Below, piece after piece: positions 1 through 11,603 of a stretch of DNA of 64,000 nucleotides. Within the stretch, counting starts at the first letter, position 1. Every line of letters begins with the position of its first letter. The notes beneath the pieces were generated by a model. The model was given only the letters and a program-made list of their open reading frames with translations. It searched no databases and was not told where the DNA came from. The DNA is from Adiantum capillus-veneris (lineage: Eukaryota > Streptophyta > Polypodiopsida > Polypodiales > Pteridaceae): assembly GCA_014529385.2 (NCBI GenBank), contig CM043953.1, positions 94,833,342 through 94,897,341 of the forward strand. The letters are read 5' to 3'. Made by a program: the position numbers and the translations under genes.

Positions 1-881
1 GACATGAAAGACATGGGTGAGGCAAGTCATATACTTGGTATGCGCATTGAGAGAGACAGATCAAGGAAGTTGATTTGGTTATCTCAAACAGAGTATATTG
101 ACAAGGTTTTGCAACGTTTCAATATGGAGAAGGGAAAGGCACTGAGTGTTCCATTGCCACCATATGTGAAACTTAGCAAACAAGATTGTCCTGTGTCTGA
201 GGAAGAACAGGCTGAAATGGATAAGATTCCATATGCGTTTGCAGTGGGTAGTTTGATGTACGCAATGATTGCTACTCGCCCAGACATTGCATTTGCAGTG
301 GGAGTAGTAAGTCGATACTTGTCAAACCAGGCAAGAAACATTGGGAGGCAGTGAAAAGAATATTGAGATACCTGAAAGCTACAAAGAGTATGCGTATATG
401 CTATGGGAGTCAGGAGCTAAGTGTAAAGGGTTTTCCAGACTCAGATTATGCAGGTGACTTAGACAACCGAAGGTCTACGTCAGGGTATGTCTTTACATTG
501 GCTGGTGGAGCAGTATCATGGCATTTTAGATTACAAGATTGTGTTACTCAGTCTACTACAGAGGCTGAATATGTTGCAGCATCAGAGGCATGCAAAGAAT
601 CAATTTGGCTTAATCGACTAGTAACAGATTTGGGAATCAAAGAAGAGATGCCTGTGTTATATTGTGATAGTCAAAGTGCTATACAATTGGCTCGCAATCC
701 AGTTTATCACTCAAAGACAAAGCATGTGGATGTGAAGTATCATTTCATCAGGGAAATGCTCGAGGATAAGAAACTTCAGCTTGTCAAAGTTCACACCACA
801 GAAAATCCTGCTGATCTACTTACAAAAGGACTTCCCTTAGAGAGCTTTGCGCATTTTCGCAAGCAGTTAGGTGTAGGGTAG
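1..881 (+). pseudogene. Ty1/copia pol, 3' part: end of reverse transcriptase plus RNase H, frameshifted
   Basis: The window opens inside a copia polyprotein. Positions 4-354 encode the end of the reverse transcriptase ('MKDMGEASHILGMRI', 'ATRPDIAFAVG'). Positions 351-881 encode RNase H in another frame, with the copia landmarks 'STTEAEYVAASEA', 'KHVDVKYHFIRE' and 'DLLTKGLP' just before the stop. The two frames join at 'KPGKKHWEAVKRILRYLK' if one base was lost near 320-335, so this is a single-base frameshift rather than two genes. The upstream gag, protease and integrase lie outside the window. A polypurine tract and LTR follow directly, so this is the true 3' end of the element. The family is certain; activity is excluded by the frameshift. 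Confidence 0.93.
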
Positions 882-959
882 TACATCACTTCTCTACATC
901 TCTTGTATATTAGCTTGTATAGTAGCTTCTCTCACACTTAAAGTACCACATTGGACTTT

Positions 960-970
960 AAGTGGGAGGT
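960..970 (+). other. Polypurine tract of the copia element
   Basis: The run 'aagtgggaggt' lies about 80 bases after the RNase H stop and directly before a 'TGTTGGGG' LTR start. This is the usual place of the plus-strand primer in plant copia elements. Assignment rests on position and base composition. Confidence 0.7.
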
Positions 971-1190
971 TGTTGGGGTATCAAGCCCAATGTGGTCGCC
1001 CAGGTAAGTGGGCGGGCCGCCAGGTATGTACACATGTTCTTTTGTAAAAACCTAATAAGAACTCACTATGCTCTACACATTACAGTAGAGCGAGTTCACC
1101 ATATCGTCGTGCTCTTCTTCTCGCACTCTCTCTCGCGTCGCACTTCCGCTCGTACTCCTTCAATATGCGACATCATTATATACGGTCCTT
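971..1190 (+). repeat. Copia 3' LTR, truncated
   Basis: The LTR starts with 'TGTTGGGGTATCAAGCCC' directly after the polypurine tract. It runs to about 1190, where sequence clearly belonging to a LINE begins. No second copy is in the window, so its end is not defined and it is probably cut short by the LINE junction. Confidence 0.6.
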
Positions 1191-3250
1191 GCACATGGGC
1201 GACGGATCTATTGTAGCTTTGTAGATTTTCGCAAAGCATTTGACATGGTACCAAGAGCTCGATTGATGCACATACTAAAGGAGATGGGGGTGCCCATAGA
1301 GTGGATTTGGGGGATTCTGGCTTTGTACAGATCCGTGATGGGACATGTACGCACTCCGGAAGGGGTATTTGATTTAGTTCACTATGATATTGGAGTGAAA
1401 CAGGGCTGCCCACTATCTTCTACTCTATTTGGTATGTATGTTGATGAGGTGTATGATTACATTGACAGAGAGGGTGACAGAGGTGCCCAACTAGCGGGGA
1501 CGTGGATCCCATTGTTGCTATATGCTGATGATATTGTGCTGATATCTGACTCACCAGAAGGTATGCAACGACATTTGGATGCACTACGCAGTTTTGTAGA
1601 GGATAGTGTATTGTGTGTAAACCTAGGTAAAACCAAGGTTATGATGTTTAACACCACACCGCAATGGGTCAGGAGATCAGTACCTACTTTCAAATATGGT
1701 CAGGAGACTGTGGAGTATACAGATGCATACACTTACCTGGGGGTAGTCTTTACTGGGCCGAGATTTTCTTTGAGAAGAGCAGCAGAGACTAGACTAACTA
1801 GAGCTGGTGCGGCTCTTCGAGAAATGGAGAGGATGTGTTCGCATGTTCAGTTCCAATAACCTAGGACAAAGTTATGGCTCTTTGATACTTCGGTTGCCTC
1901 TACTATGTTATATGGGGTGTAGGTTTGGGGACCTTCTGTAGGCCAGGATGGTTGGAGGCGTATGGAGAAGCCCGTGGTATCTATGATCTCTCGGCTGATT
2001 AGAGCCAAGGCTTCCATACCGCATGATATCATTCGAGCAGAATTAGGTGCCCCCCCTATGGAGATTGAGGCGCTTACCAGATTAGTCTCCTTTGTACACA
2101 GTCTGTGGGATACTACCAGAGACAGATATGCCAGAGTGGCCCTACAGTCCTCCAGACAATTAGCTCTTAATGGGGATACATCATGCTGGTATGCATAGAT
2201 GGCATCATGGTTTCAGACACATGGTTTCACCATGGATAGGTTGCCTCCTTTTCAATACTCTACATGCACCCTTGAGGTCTTTGACGCGGGTAGAGATTAA
2301 TAGACTCATTCGTCATGATCTGATCCAGCTGAACAGGAGGAGGACATGGATAGAGCCGATACAGGAGTTAGGCACAAAGATGGCTTTCTATAGAGAGCAT
2401 CTTCTCCACCTCACGGGGGATGGGTTTGTGATACGACCTAGCTATATAGACACGCATCTTTCTCATGGTTTGCATTGTGCCATTGGCCAGATACGCACGT
2501 CCTCACATCAGCTCGAGATTGAGACTCGCAGATTCAGAGGGACATGAACAAATAGCAGGGTATGCCGCTTATGCCATCTAGAGCCAGAGACAGAGGTACA
2601 TTACATATGTCATTGCACAGTGTACTATGAGATACGAGGCCGTTTTCATTGTCTATTCAGAGAAGGTTTTGGGCCTCTATCTAGGGTCATGAGTTATGAG
2701 GATCAGAGATGTCTTTGGCTATATCTACTTGAGTTACACAGGCATAGAGAAACTTTACTGAGGAGAGCTACAGAGAGACAACCCGAGAGACAGATCACAG
2801 ATTTCTTTACACTAGATATTGTACATCCAGAAGAACAGACAGAGGAGCAGCAAACAGTGGAGAGGTTTGCCCGCACTACTAGCATTCTCATAGACCGAGC
2901 ATTGGAGCCAGGGAGATCTAGACGACCCCGATGGAGAAGAGGAGCTCCACAGTTTCGAAGGAGGCTACAACAAAGGATTCGAGCCATACTTTTTCGTCGT
3001 CCAGAGTGCAGATGAAGATGGATCTCTACTTCCCTCCCATATTGTCTACACATTGTACTGCTTAGTTCACACATTTCACGCCTTTCACCTTTCACACCTA
3101 TCAGCTTAGTTTAGGATTCCGCAGTATTTATATTTTGTTATCCTAGTTTGTTAATCTGACTTTGTATCAGATACACCGCATTGTAACTTTCTGGTCTCAT
3201 AGGTCACTTTGGCCTATTGAAGACGTTAATATAACATTTCATTTCATTTC

Positions 3251-3253
<3 letters not shown>
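1190..3253 (+). pseudogene. LINE family A, copy 1: reverse transcriptase to 3' end, decayed
   Basis: This is a non-LTR retrotransposon truncated at its 5' side inside the reverse transcriptase domain ('FVDFRKAFDMVPRARL'). Visible RT motifs are 'GVKQGCPLS' and an intact catalytic 'LLLYADDIVL'. The C-terminal part carries a C-x2-C-x8-H-x4-C motif ('CRLCHLEPETEVHYICHC') and a basic tail ending near 3015. Stops interrupt the frame at 1857, 1918, 2196 and 2545, and the frame changes near 2265. The 3' untranslated region ends with 'ATTTC' repeats instead of poly(A) and passes straight into (TC)n. It is homologous over its length to the longer copy at 18789-21660. I do not assign a clade; the protein lacks the look of ordinary plant L1. 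Confidence 0.88.

Positions 3254-3331
<78 letters not shown>
3254..3331. repeat. (TC)n microsatellite at the LINE-A 3' end
   Basis: About 39 uninterrupted TC units continue without a break from the LINE-A tail. The long Leu/Ser and Arg/Glu reading frames crossing it are artefacts of the dinucleotide repeat. Confidence 0.97.
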
Positions 3332-3335
<4 letters not shown>

Positions 3336-3775
3336 TTCTACTTCTTGCAACCTCAGTGATCGCTCTTCCCCACGAGTGCCTTGTTCATGTATGCGGCATT
3401 GTAGATGTTCTAGATCGGAGTTGAGGTGTTCACGTGATTGAAAGCTAGTTCTTGTCTTCATTGCATCTTTTGCTGCCCATTCTGACAGTATTGCGCTTGG
3501 TCATGTGTAGCACATAAGAGAGTCCTCTAGCATTCCCTTATAGCTGAGTCCCCCTTTGATTAAGGTTATCAAGGATTACATTATAAAATATGTGGTCACA
3601 CATAAAACTTGAAAGGATAAGTCAAGAGGTGTACTTTCCAATAGTATTAAAAAAGTGATCAGGGACGTTCAACAAAAAGAAGGGAAGGATTTTCGATTGG
3701 TTTATACTTTTGGATGCTTTTAATACAAAGAAATTCCATTTTAGTTGTAGCATTAATTTCATTAGAGTCATGGCT
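3332..3775. other. No gene recognised
   Basis: AT-rich sequence after the microsatellite. I see no conserved coding motif, RNA gene or element end. Confidence 0.5.
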
Positions 3776-3930
3776 GACCACTATTTTACATAATCAAATA
3801 GAGCGCGCAAAGATTTTACATAACAAGTTCGGGTCTTAGCTGTATTGTTAGAGGACCACTATTTTAATAATCAAATAGAACTCGCAAAGATTCTACATAA
3901 CAAGTTCGGCTCTTAGCTGTATTGTTAGAG
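3776..3930. repeat. Tandem duplication, two units of about 78 bp
   Basis: Unit 1 (3776-3853) and unit 2 (3854-3930) both begin 'gaccactatttta' and end 'gctgtattgttagag'. They differ by a few substitutions and a one-base indel. The copies abut exactly, so this is a local tandem duplication. No coding function is visible. Confidence 0.93.
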
Positions 3931-6266
3931 GACTCCTCAGAGAGAGGATTCTCGAGGTAACACTCCTTCCCTTCTTGAAACTCTTCTTGAAGGCAGGAAA
4001 GCTTTGCAGAGATCACTTTTACGCACATGAGTTTGTCAGCACCTTTTCTTCATGCGAGAGATGGCAACCCTAGATGAGTGCTTGCTCCTCTCCATCTTCT
4101 TCTGCACCTTATGTCTCCATACTCCAGAAAGGCAGACCTGCTCCTTTCGTACAGAGGTAGATAGAGATGTTCTGATAGTTAGATAAAAAGATTAGATCAG
4201 GAAGTTGGAAAGTCAGGTTGGAGATCTTAAGGCTGTGGTAAGGGCTCTCAAGCAGGAGCTTAATGATGCAGTCCACAATCCTCCCCTGATACATTTAGCT
4301 ACCACTGTCGTTACTAGCGCTGGTTTAGTACTTTCAGGTGCTGTTGCTGAGCATGTGGTTTCCATGCTTGCAGCCTACGTCTATGGAGGGTGCGCAAGAT
4401 ACTATCGATTCTACTCCCTCAGCTTCTATGTGCTAAGGCACGGGGACTTTTATCAGCTGCTACCAGTTGTCATCGTCAGTGCAGAGATGGTGGGTAGCTA
4501 GGGTCGTACACCTTAGGTTCTAGGGTTAGATGGGCTTACACAACGGACTCTATACATCAGACATTGGCCTCCTCGCAGTTTGCTCCCGACCCTTAGCAGC
4601 CTATGGCATATGCCTGTCATTTTGGCCACTTTCAGGTTATATGTTTCCAGCTTCCGAAGCTCCACATCCATCGGCAGAGACACGGAGCTGTAGTTCCATT
4701 TCAGATGTATCCTCTGTCTGCTGCCTTTGGTGTGTATCTGGCACCATATCCATGGACTCTGCATCGCTACCCACCCTTTTACTCACTCCAGCCTCCTTCC
4801 CTTAGTCAACATCAGTAGTTGAATGTCGGGAGTCATTTCATTGTATCTACCAGGTTTCATCTTTGGGAGCATCACAGTTTTTTGGGTGTAGTTGTTTTGA
4901 TTCGATGACTACAGCTAGGCTACAATGTCACATGTACTGGACAAACAGTTACAGTTAGTCTGGGGTTCACACTTGGGCGGACACTTGACTGATGGACTAG
5001 GGTTGTCGATGGTCTAGTAGACGAGAGGCGCTTGGCGAGAGACAGAGGGCTGGTAGCTGAGTGGACGCTGTGGCGGGTCCCCCACTTCCCACTACAGTCC
5101 AGAAATGCGTAGCTTTTTTTAAGAGATTTCCTAGTAGTCCAGTTAAGTTCTTCTTCTATATCTGCAAATCAAGCGAATATGTCAACATTAGAAAGTCGAA
5201 TCGTGAAGTTAACAAGTCATCAGATTTAAACCGCTTATTGAATATTACTTGTAACCTTGAAAGAAAAAGACAGGATAACTTAATCATGCTGCAAGAAAGA
5301 GACAGAATATCCATCACCATGTCATAGGAAAGAGACAAGATAACTTGATCAATTATATAATTTACATTTGCAATTAGAGAGAAGACAACAATCAAATCAT
5401 CACTTTAGTCATCAGCTGGTTGTAGACCAGAAATCATTACAATGTCATAGCCCACTCTATGGGCACCGTTTAGACAGAGAGAAAGATCAAAAGCATTGGG
5501 TCGGATTGAGGGATTGTTTCGCTTGCCACTCTCAAGGTAAGTACATTGCTTAAAAAATCCCTTTTGTTTTGCTCTTGAGGCACCGACATGCACTTTAAGA
5601 GCCGTTTAGGAGTAGGCAAGAGTGTGTGCATTCCGAGCAGTGGTAACCATTTAAACTGGACAACTCATTGCTGAAATAAAAAAATACTGCCAGGGCGCCT
5701 AGTTGAGGGGCCATGTTGAAACTTTGCCTCTTGTCTCTAGGTTCAAGTTTTCCGTTTTCCGTTCAAGCTCGGTGTTGCTGCAGTGTTTTACTGCTTCACT
5801 CCAGTGGAGTGAACTCTCTTATAGCCCCTCTGGTGCATGAACTCTACGTGTCACCGTCCCATAGAGTACCATTTACCCCATGGAATCTTACTCAGAACAC
5901 CCAAATCTTACAATCTTTACATCGGCCTCGCATTAGGTACCGTATCAAAAGCTTCGCAAAATCCGCAAAGCATTAGTAAGCAGCAGATCTTGCTTCGAGA
6001 AAATTACAAATTTCCAGAGTTTGTATTTACCCTTGCACTCTTTATCACACCTCTTCTCGTGGCCATCTGATGTAGTTCTACTTTTAACATAGACAGTTTT
6101 CTTCATATTTACAGCTTAAGTAAAAAGTTATCGTCTCTTCTGCTCTCAGGCTTTCTGGCCTAAAGATGTCTTGAACTGCTTTGTTCTGTCATTCATGTTT
6201 AGAATAACTCTGTGCATGCTCACAGATTCCAGATTTGTGAGGAAAATGATGGATTCTTTGTAACAG
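3931..6266. other. No gene recognised; possible decayed coding traces
   Basis: Short open frames occur, including 4205-4501 which starts with a heptad-like stretch ('LESQVGDLKAVVRALKQEL', coiled-coil-like), but none matches a family I know. Upstream exons of the lipase gene would be expected here; I could not identify any. A short module 'aaatactgccagggcgcct' at 5681-5713 resembles modules at 9306-9340 and 9395-9419 on the other side of the lipase. Confidence 0.4.
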
Positions 6267-8878
6267 CAATGTGCACGGGGACAATGAGCATCCATGGCAG
6301 GTGTATGTCACTGGACACAGTCTTGGTGGTGCATTGGCTACACTTGCTGCACTAGAACTTTCAACAAGTCGGCTGTCAAGGTAATGAGATGTTTATTGAA
6401 GTAACTCTTAAGATTTTTCGAAGTGATTGAAGTGATCTTTGGACACGGTTTTTAGAGAGCATCGGATAAACATTACTATGTACAACTTTGGCTCTCCTCG
6501 TGTAGGAAACAAAAGATTTGCTGATCAGTACAATGAGGTACTAAATTCTTGCCCTAGGTAAAATTAACCATCGCACTAGGTGTTTATGGCGAAATGTAGT
6601 CAAACTAGGCCTTTGCTTTCTTATGCAAGAAACTTTGGTTTTGTCATGCCTTTAGAAAACATAAACCATTCCAATCTCCATTTTAGCTTGAATTTCTATG
6701 CCACAGATAGTCAAGGATAGCTGGCGTGTGGTGAACCATCTGGACATTATTCCAACTGTTCCTCGTTTAATGGGCTATTGCCATGTGGCAACTCCTATAT
6801 ATCTAACAGCAGGAGACGTTCAGGATGCAACAGTATGCTTCTATGACCCATTTCAATTTATGGCATTGAAGCTTGCATCTGTGGTCCTAAGTTGCAAGAG
6901 TCAATATCTGTCTGATTATTAATCTTTTGGTTTGTACAAGGTTCACTGTGTGAACAACATGTCCTGATGCTTTGATGATTTCATAATTATTGCAATTGCA
7001 GGTAAATCTGGAGCTTGTACAAGATGGATACAATGGAGATGTAATTGGAGAAGCAACCCCTGATTTCTTCCTGGAAGAGTTTGTAAGACATTCAATGTTT
7101 AATTCAAGTTCTTGCTAATGCTCGAGCGTTGGCGTCATGCATTTCGTTGTTTGTTCTTGAACGCTACTTGTATGATTGCGCGTATCATTTCGTGTGATGA
7201 CTCCGTGCACCTGTGAATGTGTTGAATACATGCTTATGTTCTTCTAGTCCGTTTTTATGTTCACACGTTCAATTGTTCCTTTGCATGTTTTCATCATATA
7301 TGTTATCAAAAAGAACTCTTTCTATATTTTTAACAGCTGTAGATTGCAGTGTTTGCATGTGCAAGTTTCTTTTTGGACTTTTATTTGTATTATGCGTACC
7401 CTTTATAATCAGCGCATAATTATATATGCTCTTTAGTTTTGTGACATTTTGCGCCCATATCTTGGAAAATTTTAGTTAATAGAGAGAGAACATATTTGAT
7501 TGCACATCGTACATAGAGCCAAATTACAACTTGCGGAAGAGAGTAATGTGCCTCCTCATCCTTACTCTTGACATGGATCACAAGTGTGAGCACATACTTG
7601 AAGAGAGTCCCTAACTCCCCAGCCTGTCTTATCATGAAGTGATCACACAACATTAAAAGAAGCAAAACAATCTACCTCATGATATTTGAGGGTGTCTGTT
7701 ATCTTGAAATTGTCATGCAGCATTAGGGGAAGCAGATTCACATGTATAGCATGTCACTCTAAACATTGTAACTCATGATAATTCAGGGTCTCTATCGAAT
7801 TTGGGGTTTGTGTACTCTTGTAGGTCAGTTGCCATCACTTGGCTTCTTATCCATAAGAGCACTTTCTACACCATTGGATGGTGCAGGAGACTTTTTACTG
7901 GATGAGAGTGGAAATGGCAAGATGGTAGCGACTACATTCATGAATTCTATCTAACATTCTGAAATCTCCTCCGTAACGTTCGTGCTCTGTAGAAGGTTGC
8001 TATATTTAACACACTTGTATCTGTAAGATGGCTTCATCTGTTTGTAGCATGTACTTATTCGGAACATCATTAGTCCTGTCTCTGCAACCACAAAAAAAGG
8101 CATTTCTGTGTGGAATAAAATTCACATGCTTATTGTTATCTTGAATATGATGGGCATTAATTTATCAAAACATATGTTATATGCATTGATACTTTTGCTG
8201 GTAAGAACTTTAGACGTTGACTGTCAAAGTAAAGTGCTTACTTTGGGGACTGAAATCAGTTTGTCTTAGAAATTGGTTGGAAGTGATATCCAAGACACAG
8301 AAATTCCTTCAGCAGAAAAGCTTTTTTAACCTTAACTGCGTGTTTGCATTGCACTTAAAAAGAGTGTTTTTGTTGAATTTCATTTGGGCACATACATAAA
8401 TGCCGCAGAAACTGAGGGCACAGTTCATCTCTTACATGGTTTCAGCTTGTTTATTCTTTTGCAGATGAAAGGAGAGAAGCGCTTGATAGAGAGATTGTTG
8501 CAAACTGAAATTGCCATGATACAGTCTATCCGGGATGGCAGTGCCCTGATGCAGCACATGGAGGACTTTTATTATATTTCACTGCTTGAGGTATTAGCTG
8601 CATTTGTCTGCTTTTCTGATGTTCTTTGGAAAGTTTTTTCCATGCAAAGGTCTGGGTCTCTAGTTGTTGTAGTTCAGCTCTCGAGTCACAATGGTAAACC
8701 TAAATGCTCCTTGAGTTTCGCATTTAGAAAATATACTCTCTTTCTGTCTCTCGTCCACATGCAGAGCAAGCGACGAGACGGCAAGAAGGTGAACATGCTC
8801 AGGCCATTTAAGCTACGAAAGGCAGGAGGACAGCTGCATGTAGAGATGGGTGTGTCATTCTGGCCAGGCTGTGAATAG
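6267..8878 (+). CDS. Class 3 lipase (plant alpha/beta hydrolase), 3' exons only
   Basis: A split gene encodes the catalytic half of a plant lipase class 3 protein, an acyl hydrolase of glycerolipids. Exons with fitting phases are 6267-6380, 6456-6537, 6707-6832, 7002-7082, 8465-8590 and 8765-8878, with a further candidate at 7829-7924. All junctions are GT-AG. Exon 1 carries the nucleophile elbow 'VTGHSLGGALATL' (Ser of GxSxG). Exon 3 carries 'NHLDIIPTVPRLMGYCHV', which holds the probable catalytic Asp. Later exons contain 'GDVIGEATPDFFLEEF' and 'SALMQHMEDFYYISLLE', segments I associate with plant lipases of the C2-domain or plastid PLIP-like type. No stop or frameshift is visible in the exons. 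The N-terminal half is missing, so this may be a gene fragment, or its 5' exons lie further upstream unrecognised. Confidence 0.85.
7829..7924 (+). other. Candidate additional lipase exon inside the 1.4-kb intron
   Basis: Between exons 4 and 5 an open stretch of exactly 32 codons ('LPSLGFLSIRALSTPLDGAG...') is bounded by 'ggtcag' upstream and 'gtagcg' downstream. Its phase is 0 on both sides, matching the flanking exons. Family members I remember join the flanking exons directly, so the exon may be alternative or lineage-specific. Confidence 0.4.
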
Positions 8879-9663
8879 AGGCACAACTTGCAAGACCAAG
8901 AATATAATGACAATATGGAACTGCAATGGGTCATCACGAAGAGATCCGGGGAGGTTTGAGGAGGTGCTGGCAGATAGACGATATCTTTCTCACAGTGGAG
9001 CCAGGAGGAGGTGCTGGTGACTGAGAGCACATGAGAGTCTGCTTTGAGAAGACAGACAAGGTGTGCAGGGATCAGGGGAAGTGAGCTATGACCCCGAGTC
9101 ATAGTATGAGGAGGCACAAGGGAAAAAAATTCATGTGGATGCGTAGGCAGTTCAGTGAGTTGAGGAAGGTATACTTACCCATATGCTACAACTTATTTTG
9201 CACCCTATGAAACAGAGTTTTTCACAAGAGGAGGCCACAAGCAGAGACCTAGCATGACAGTATGGACTTGTAGGAGGGGGGAACCATTTTCCAAAATATA
9301 TTAAAGAAATACTGCCATGGGTGCCTACCTTAGGGGCCAACGCATAGTGGTCTCTCTCAAAAGATAGTAGTTGTACCGTTTTCCAGATTATACTAAAGAA
9401 ATACTGCCACAGGTGCCTAATGATAATAATCTAAGTTGGTGTTAAGGACTTCCAAGTTTTTGATTGCGTGCCAGAGTATTGCTAGCCAGTTCAGTGGAGC
9501 CGGTTTAGGTGGAATCAAAGGTAAGCACTTCTCTTGTTCTCACCAGCGGGGCAATCAGTTCAATAAGCTAGAGTTCACGCCGCTTCCAACCTCAAAGGAA
9601 GGGAAAGAATCGGTTGAACAAAGTGTTGTCACAAAGTGATGATGTGGCATGTGGCAGTTTCAA
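8879..9663. other. Intergenic stretch ending in a probable LTR end
   Basis: No gene is recognised. Two copies of a roughly 45-bp direct repeat lie at 9287-9330 and 9375-9419 ('ttccaaaatatattaaagaa' and variant), each leading into the 'aaatactgcca' module. The segment ends with 'gcagtttca', consistent with the CA end of an LTR, immediately before a tRNA primer site. The LTR start was not found. Confidence 0.45.
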
Positions 9664-9675
9664 TGGTATCAGAGC
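9664..9675 (+). other. Primer binding site, initiator-Met tRNA type
   Basis: 'TGGTATCAGAGC' is the standard plant LTR-retrotransposon primer site complementary to the 3' end of initiator Met-tRNA. It marks an otherwise lost LTR element (plus orientation) whose leader was then entered by a LINE-A copy at 9780. Confidence 0.7.
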
Positions 9676-9782
9676 TCAATCATTTGGTCTTTTCAAAATA
9701 TGTAATAGGCTTGGACACCCAAGGGAGAAATCAATAGCTACACACAAATAGAAACTGCAACAACTGAACTTGAATAGAGAGA

Positions 9783-10578
9783 AATGAAATGAAATGAAAT
9801 GTTATATTAACGTCTTCAAGAGGCCAAAGTGACCTATGAGACCAGAAAGTTACAATGTGGTGGATCTGATACAAAGTCAGAGTAACAAGATAAACTAACT
9901 AACAACATAACAAAACAAAATATCATGGACTCCTAAGCTGCTCGATCTGAACTAAGCAAAGTACACAGCTGGCTGGGATAGCTAAATAGCTAAATCACAG
10001 GAGATCCAACATCAGTCTCGCTGGCGGAACTCATCAATCTCCTCCATGGTCAGTAGTCTGACCGGGCGTCGTGCATGTCTGGCCAAAGTGATCCGAATCT
10101 TCTGATGCAGCCTCCGTTGATGTTGTGTAGCCTTCCGCAGTCGCGGGCGTCTGGATCTCCCCAGCTCAATCGTTCGGTCGATTAGTGTGCCTCTCGCGCG
10201 AGACGAATGTGAACTCTGTTGTGGGAGTAGCTCCTCCGACTGCCCATTGTCTGCTCTATAGAAATCTGTGATCCGTCTCTGAGACTAGCTAGCCTCTCCT
10301 CTCATCAGGCTATCTGTGTGTCTCTCGAGCAGGAACAAACCTAGGCATCTCTGATCCTCGTACCCCATGACTCTGGAGAGTGGTCCAAAACCTTCTCTAA
10401 ACAAGCAATGGAAGCGGCCTCGTATCTCGTACTAGATGGGGCAGCGGCATGTGTAGTGCAGCTCTGTCTCAAGCTCCATATCACACAAGGGGCATGTCCT
10501 TGCCTCTGCTGGTACTCCGTTGTATTTCCCAGTCTCAATCCGCAGCTGTTGTGAAGATGTGCGTATCTGGCCAAGAAG
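9783..10578 (-). pseudogene. LINE family A, copy 2: C-terminal end and 3' tail
   Basis: On the minus strand this copy covers the C-x2-C-x8-H-x4-C region ('CPLCDMELETELHYTCRC'), the 'YEIRGRFHCLFREG' segment and the basic C terminus ('GTLIDRTIELGRSRRPRLR'). It ends in four 'ATTTC' units (reading 'gaaatgaaatg' on the plus strand at 9783). The tail abuts a short 'agagag' on the plus strand. It is strongly 5' truncated at about 10578, where a different 78-bp repeat begins, and is broken by stops. Confidence 0.85.
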
Positions 10579-10579
10579 A

Positions 10580-10722
10580 GAGTCAATGCAAAGCGGCGGA
10601 ATTCTGCTCCCAGAAGCACTAGCCCCAATGACGAGCACCCCTTTTGAGAGAGAAAAAGAGTCGATGCAAAGCGGCGGAATTCTGCTCCCAAAAGCAATAG
10701 CCCCAATGACTAGCACCCCTTT
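10580..10722. repeat. Direct repeat, two units with 78-bp period
   Basis: Units starting at 10580 and 10658 share about 65 bases ('gagtcaatgcaaagcggcgg' and variant) and are separated by an A/G-rich linker. They lie exactly at the 5' break of LINE-A copy 2. The longer minus-strand frames here consist of this repeat and are not taken as a gene. Confidence 0.85.
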
Positions 10723-11100
10723 CGGTATTTCTTTCGTGATTGATGATGACAAAGTACAACTTGGCCGCGGGTCTCTCCTCTTTGCAGGGCTCCCAAGCTC
10801 ATTTGCCAGAAAAGGAGGCCCTAAGCTCGTTTATGAAGGTTACAACACCCCCTCCACTGCTTGTCATCCCCAAAAGCCAGGCCTCTAAAAGCTCTCAGAA
10901 CCTCCACGCGAATTTGCCAGTTGGATGGTGATATAGACTACCACGTCATCAACGTGATTACGGTGCTCTTTTCACTAGCTGGTGACATCAGCTTTTGTGT
11001 CAAATTTTTGGCGGCTTGGTCTTTTGTGGCCCACTATAAGGGCCTAACCCCTTCTAGTGACATGCCACGTCATCGACGTGAGACGTACCCCCCTCTTGAA
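10723..11100 (-). other. Possible LTR fragment with polypurine tract (minus orientation)
   Basis: Read on the minus strand, 'ttcaagaggggggta' (near 11085) resembles a polypurine tract. It is followed by 'TGTCACTAGAAGGGG', which could be an LTR start, about 500 bases after a gypsy gag remnant on the same strand. No second LTR is in the window and the pol genes are absent, so this is tentative. Confidence 0.3.
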
Positions 11101-11600
11101 AGAAGTCATTGCCCTCGATAACTCCTGCAAAACAAACAAAGGACAAAACTAGCTCAGTAGACACCGACTCTTGCTCCCATGAACCAGACTGCACACATCT
11201 AGCCATCAGACAGAATCTTGCAGACATTTCATTTTTCAACATATACTCAAACAATACACACATGAAAGAGCACATGTAAACAAGATTAATCTAGGAAACT
11301 TCCAATTCAATGTACATCTTTCCAAAAAGTCATTCCATAGAATACTATTAGAATGTGAGTACCCCTAAAATCTCATAGAGAAACTAGTGACAAAGGAGTA
11401 GAGTGGCTCCACTCTTGTGCAACACACACTACACCAGATTTAGCCTTGTGATGCGCGTGCACATAAGGAATAGGCAATGCTAAAACCAAAAGCCTCAAGA
11501 TATAGCTCTAGTATTGAGGAGAATTTGCAATGTCCTCCTTCTCCATCCACTTTGTATTGAGGCCTTGATAGCTCCTGCCGTGACCAAATTATCATGGACC
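11101..11600. other. No gene recognised
   Basis: Between the candidate LTR fragment and the gag remnant I see no conserved motif. If both belong to one element, the whole pol region was deleted here. Confidence 0.4.
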
Positions 11601-11603
11601 AGC

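Noticed and set aside
3162-3461. Long Leu/Ser and Arg/Glu reading frames
   Set aside because: They are translations of the (TC)n microsatellite and have no other content.
10341-10752. Minus-strand frames of over 100 codons with a repeated peptide
   Set aside because: They combine the 78-bp direct repeat with the LINE-A C-terminal fragment and are not a separate gene.
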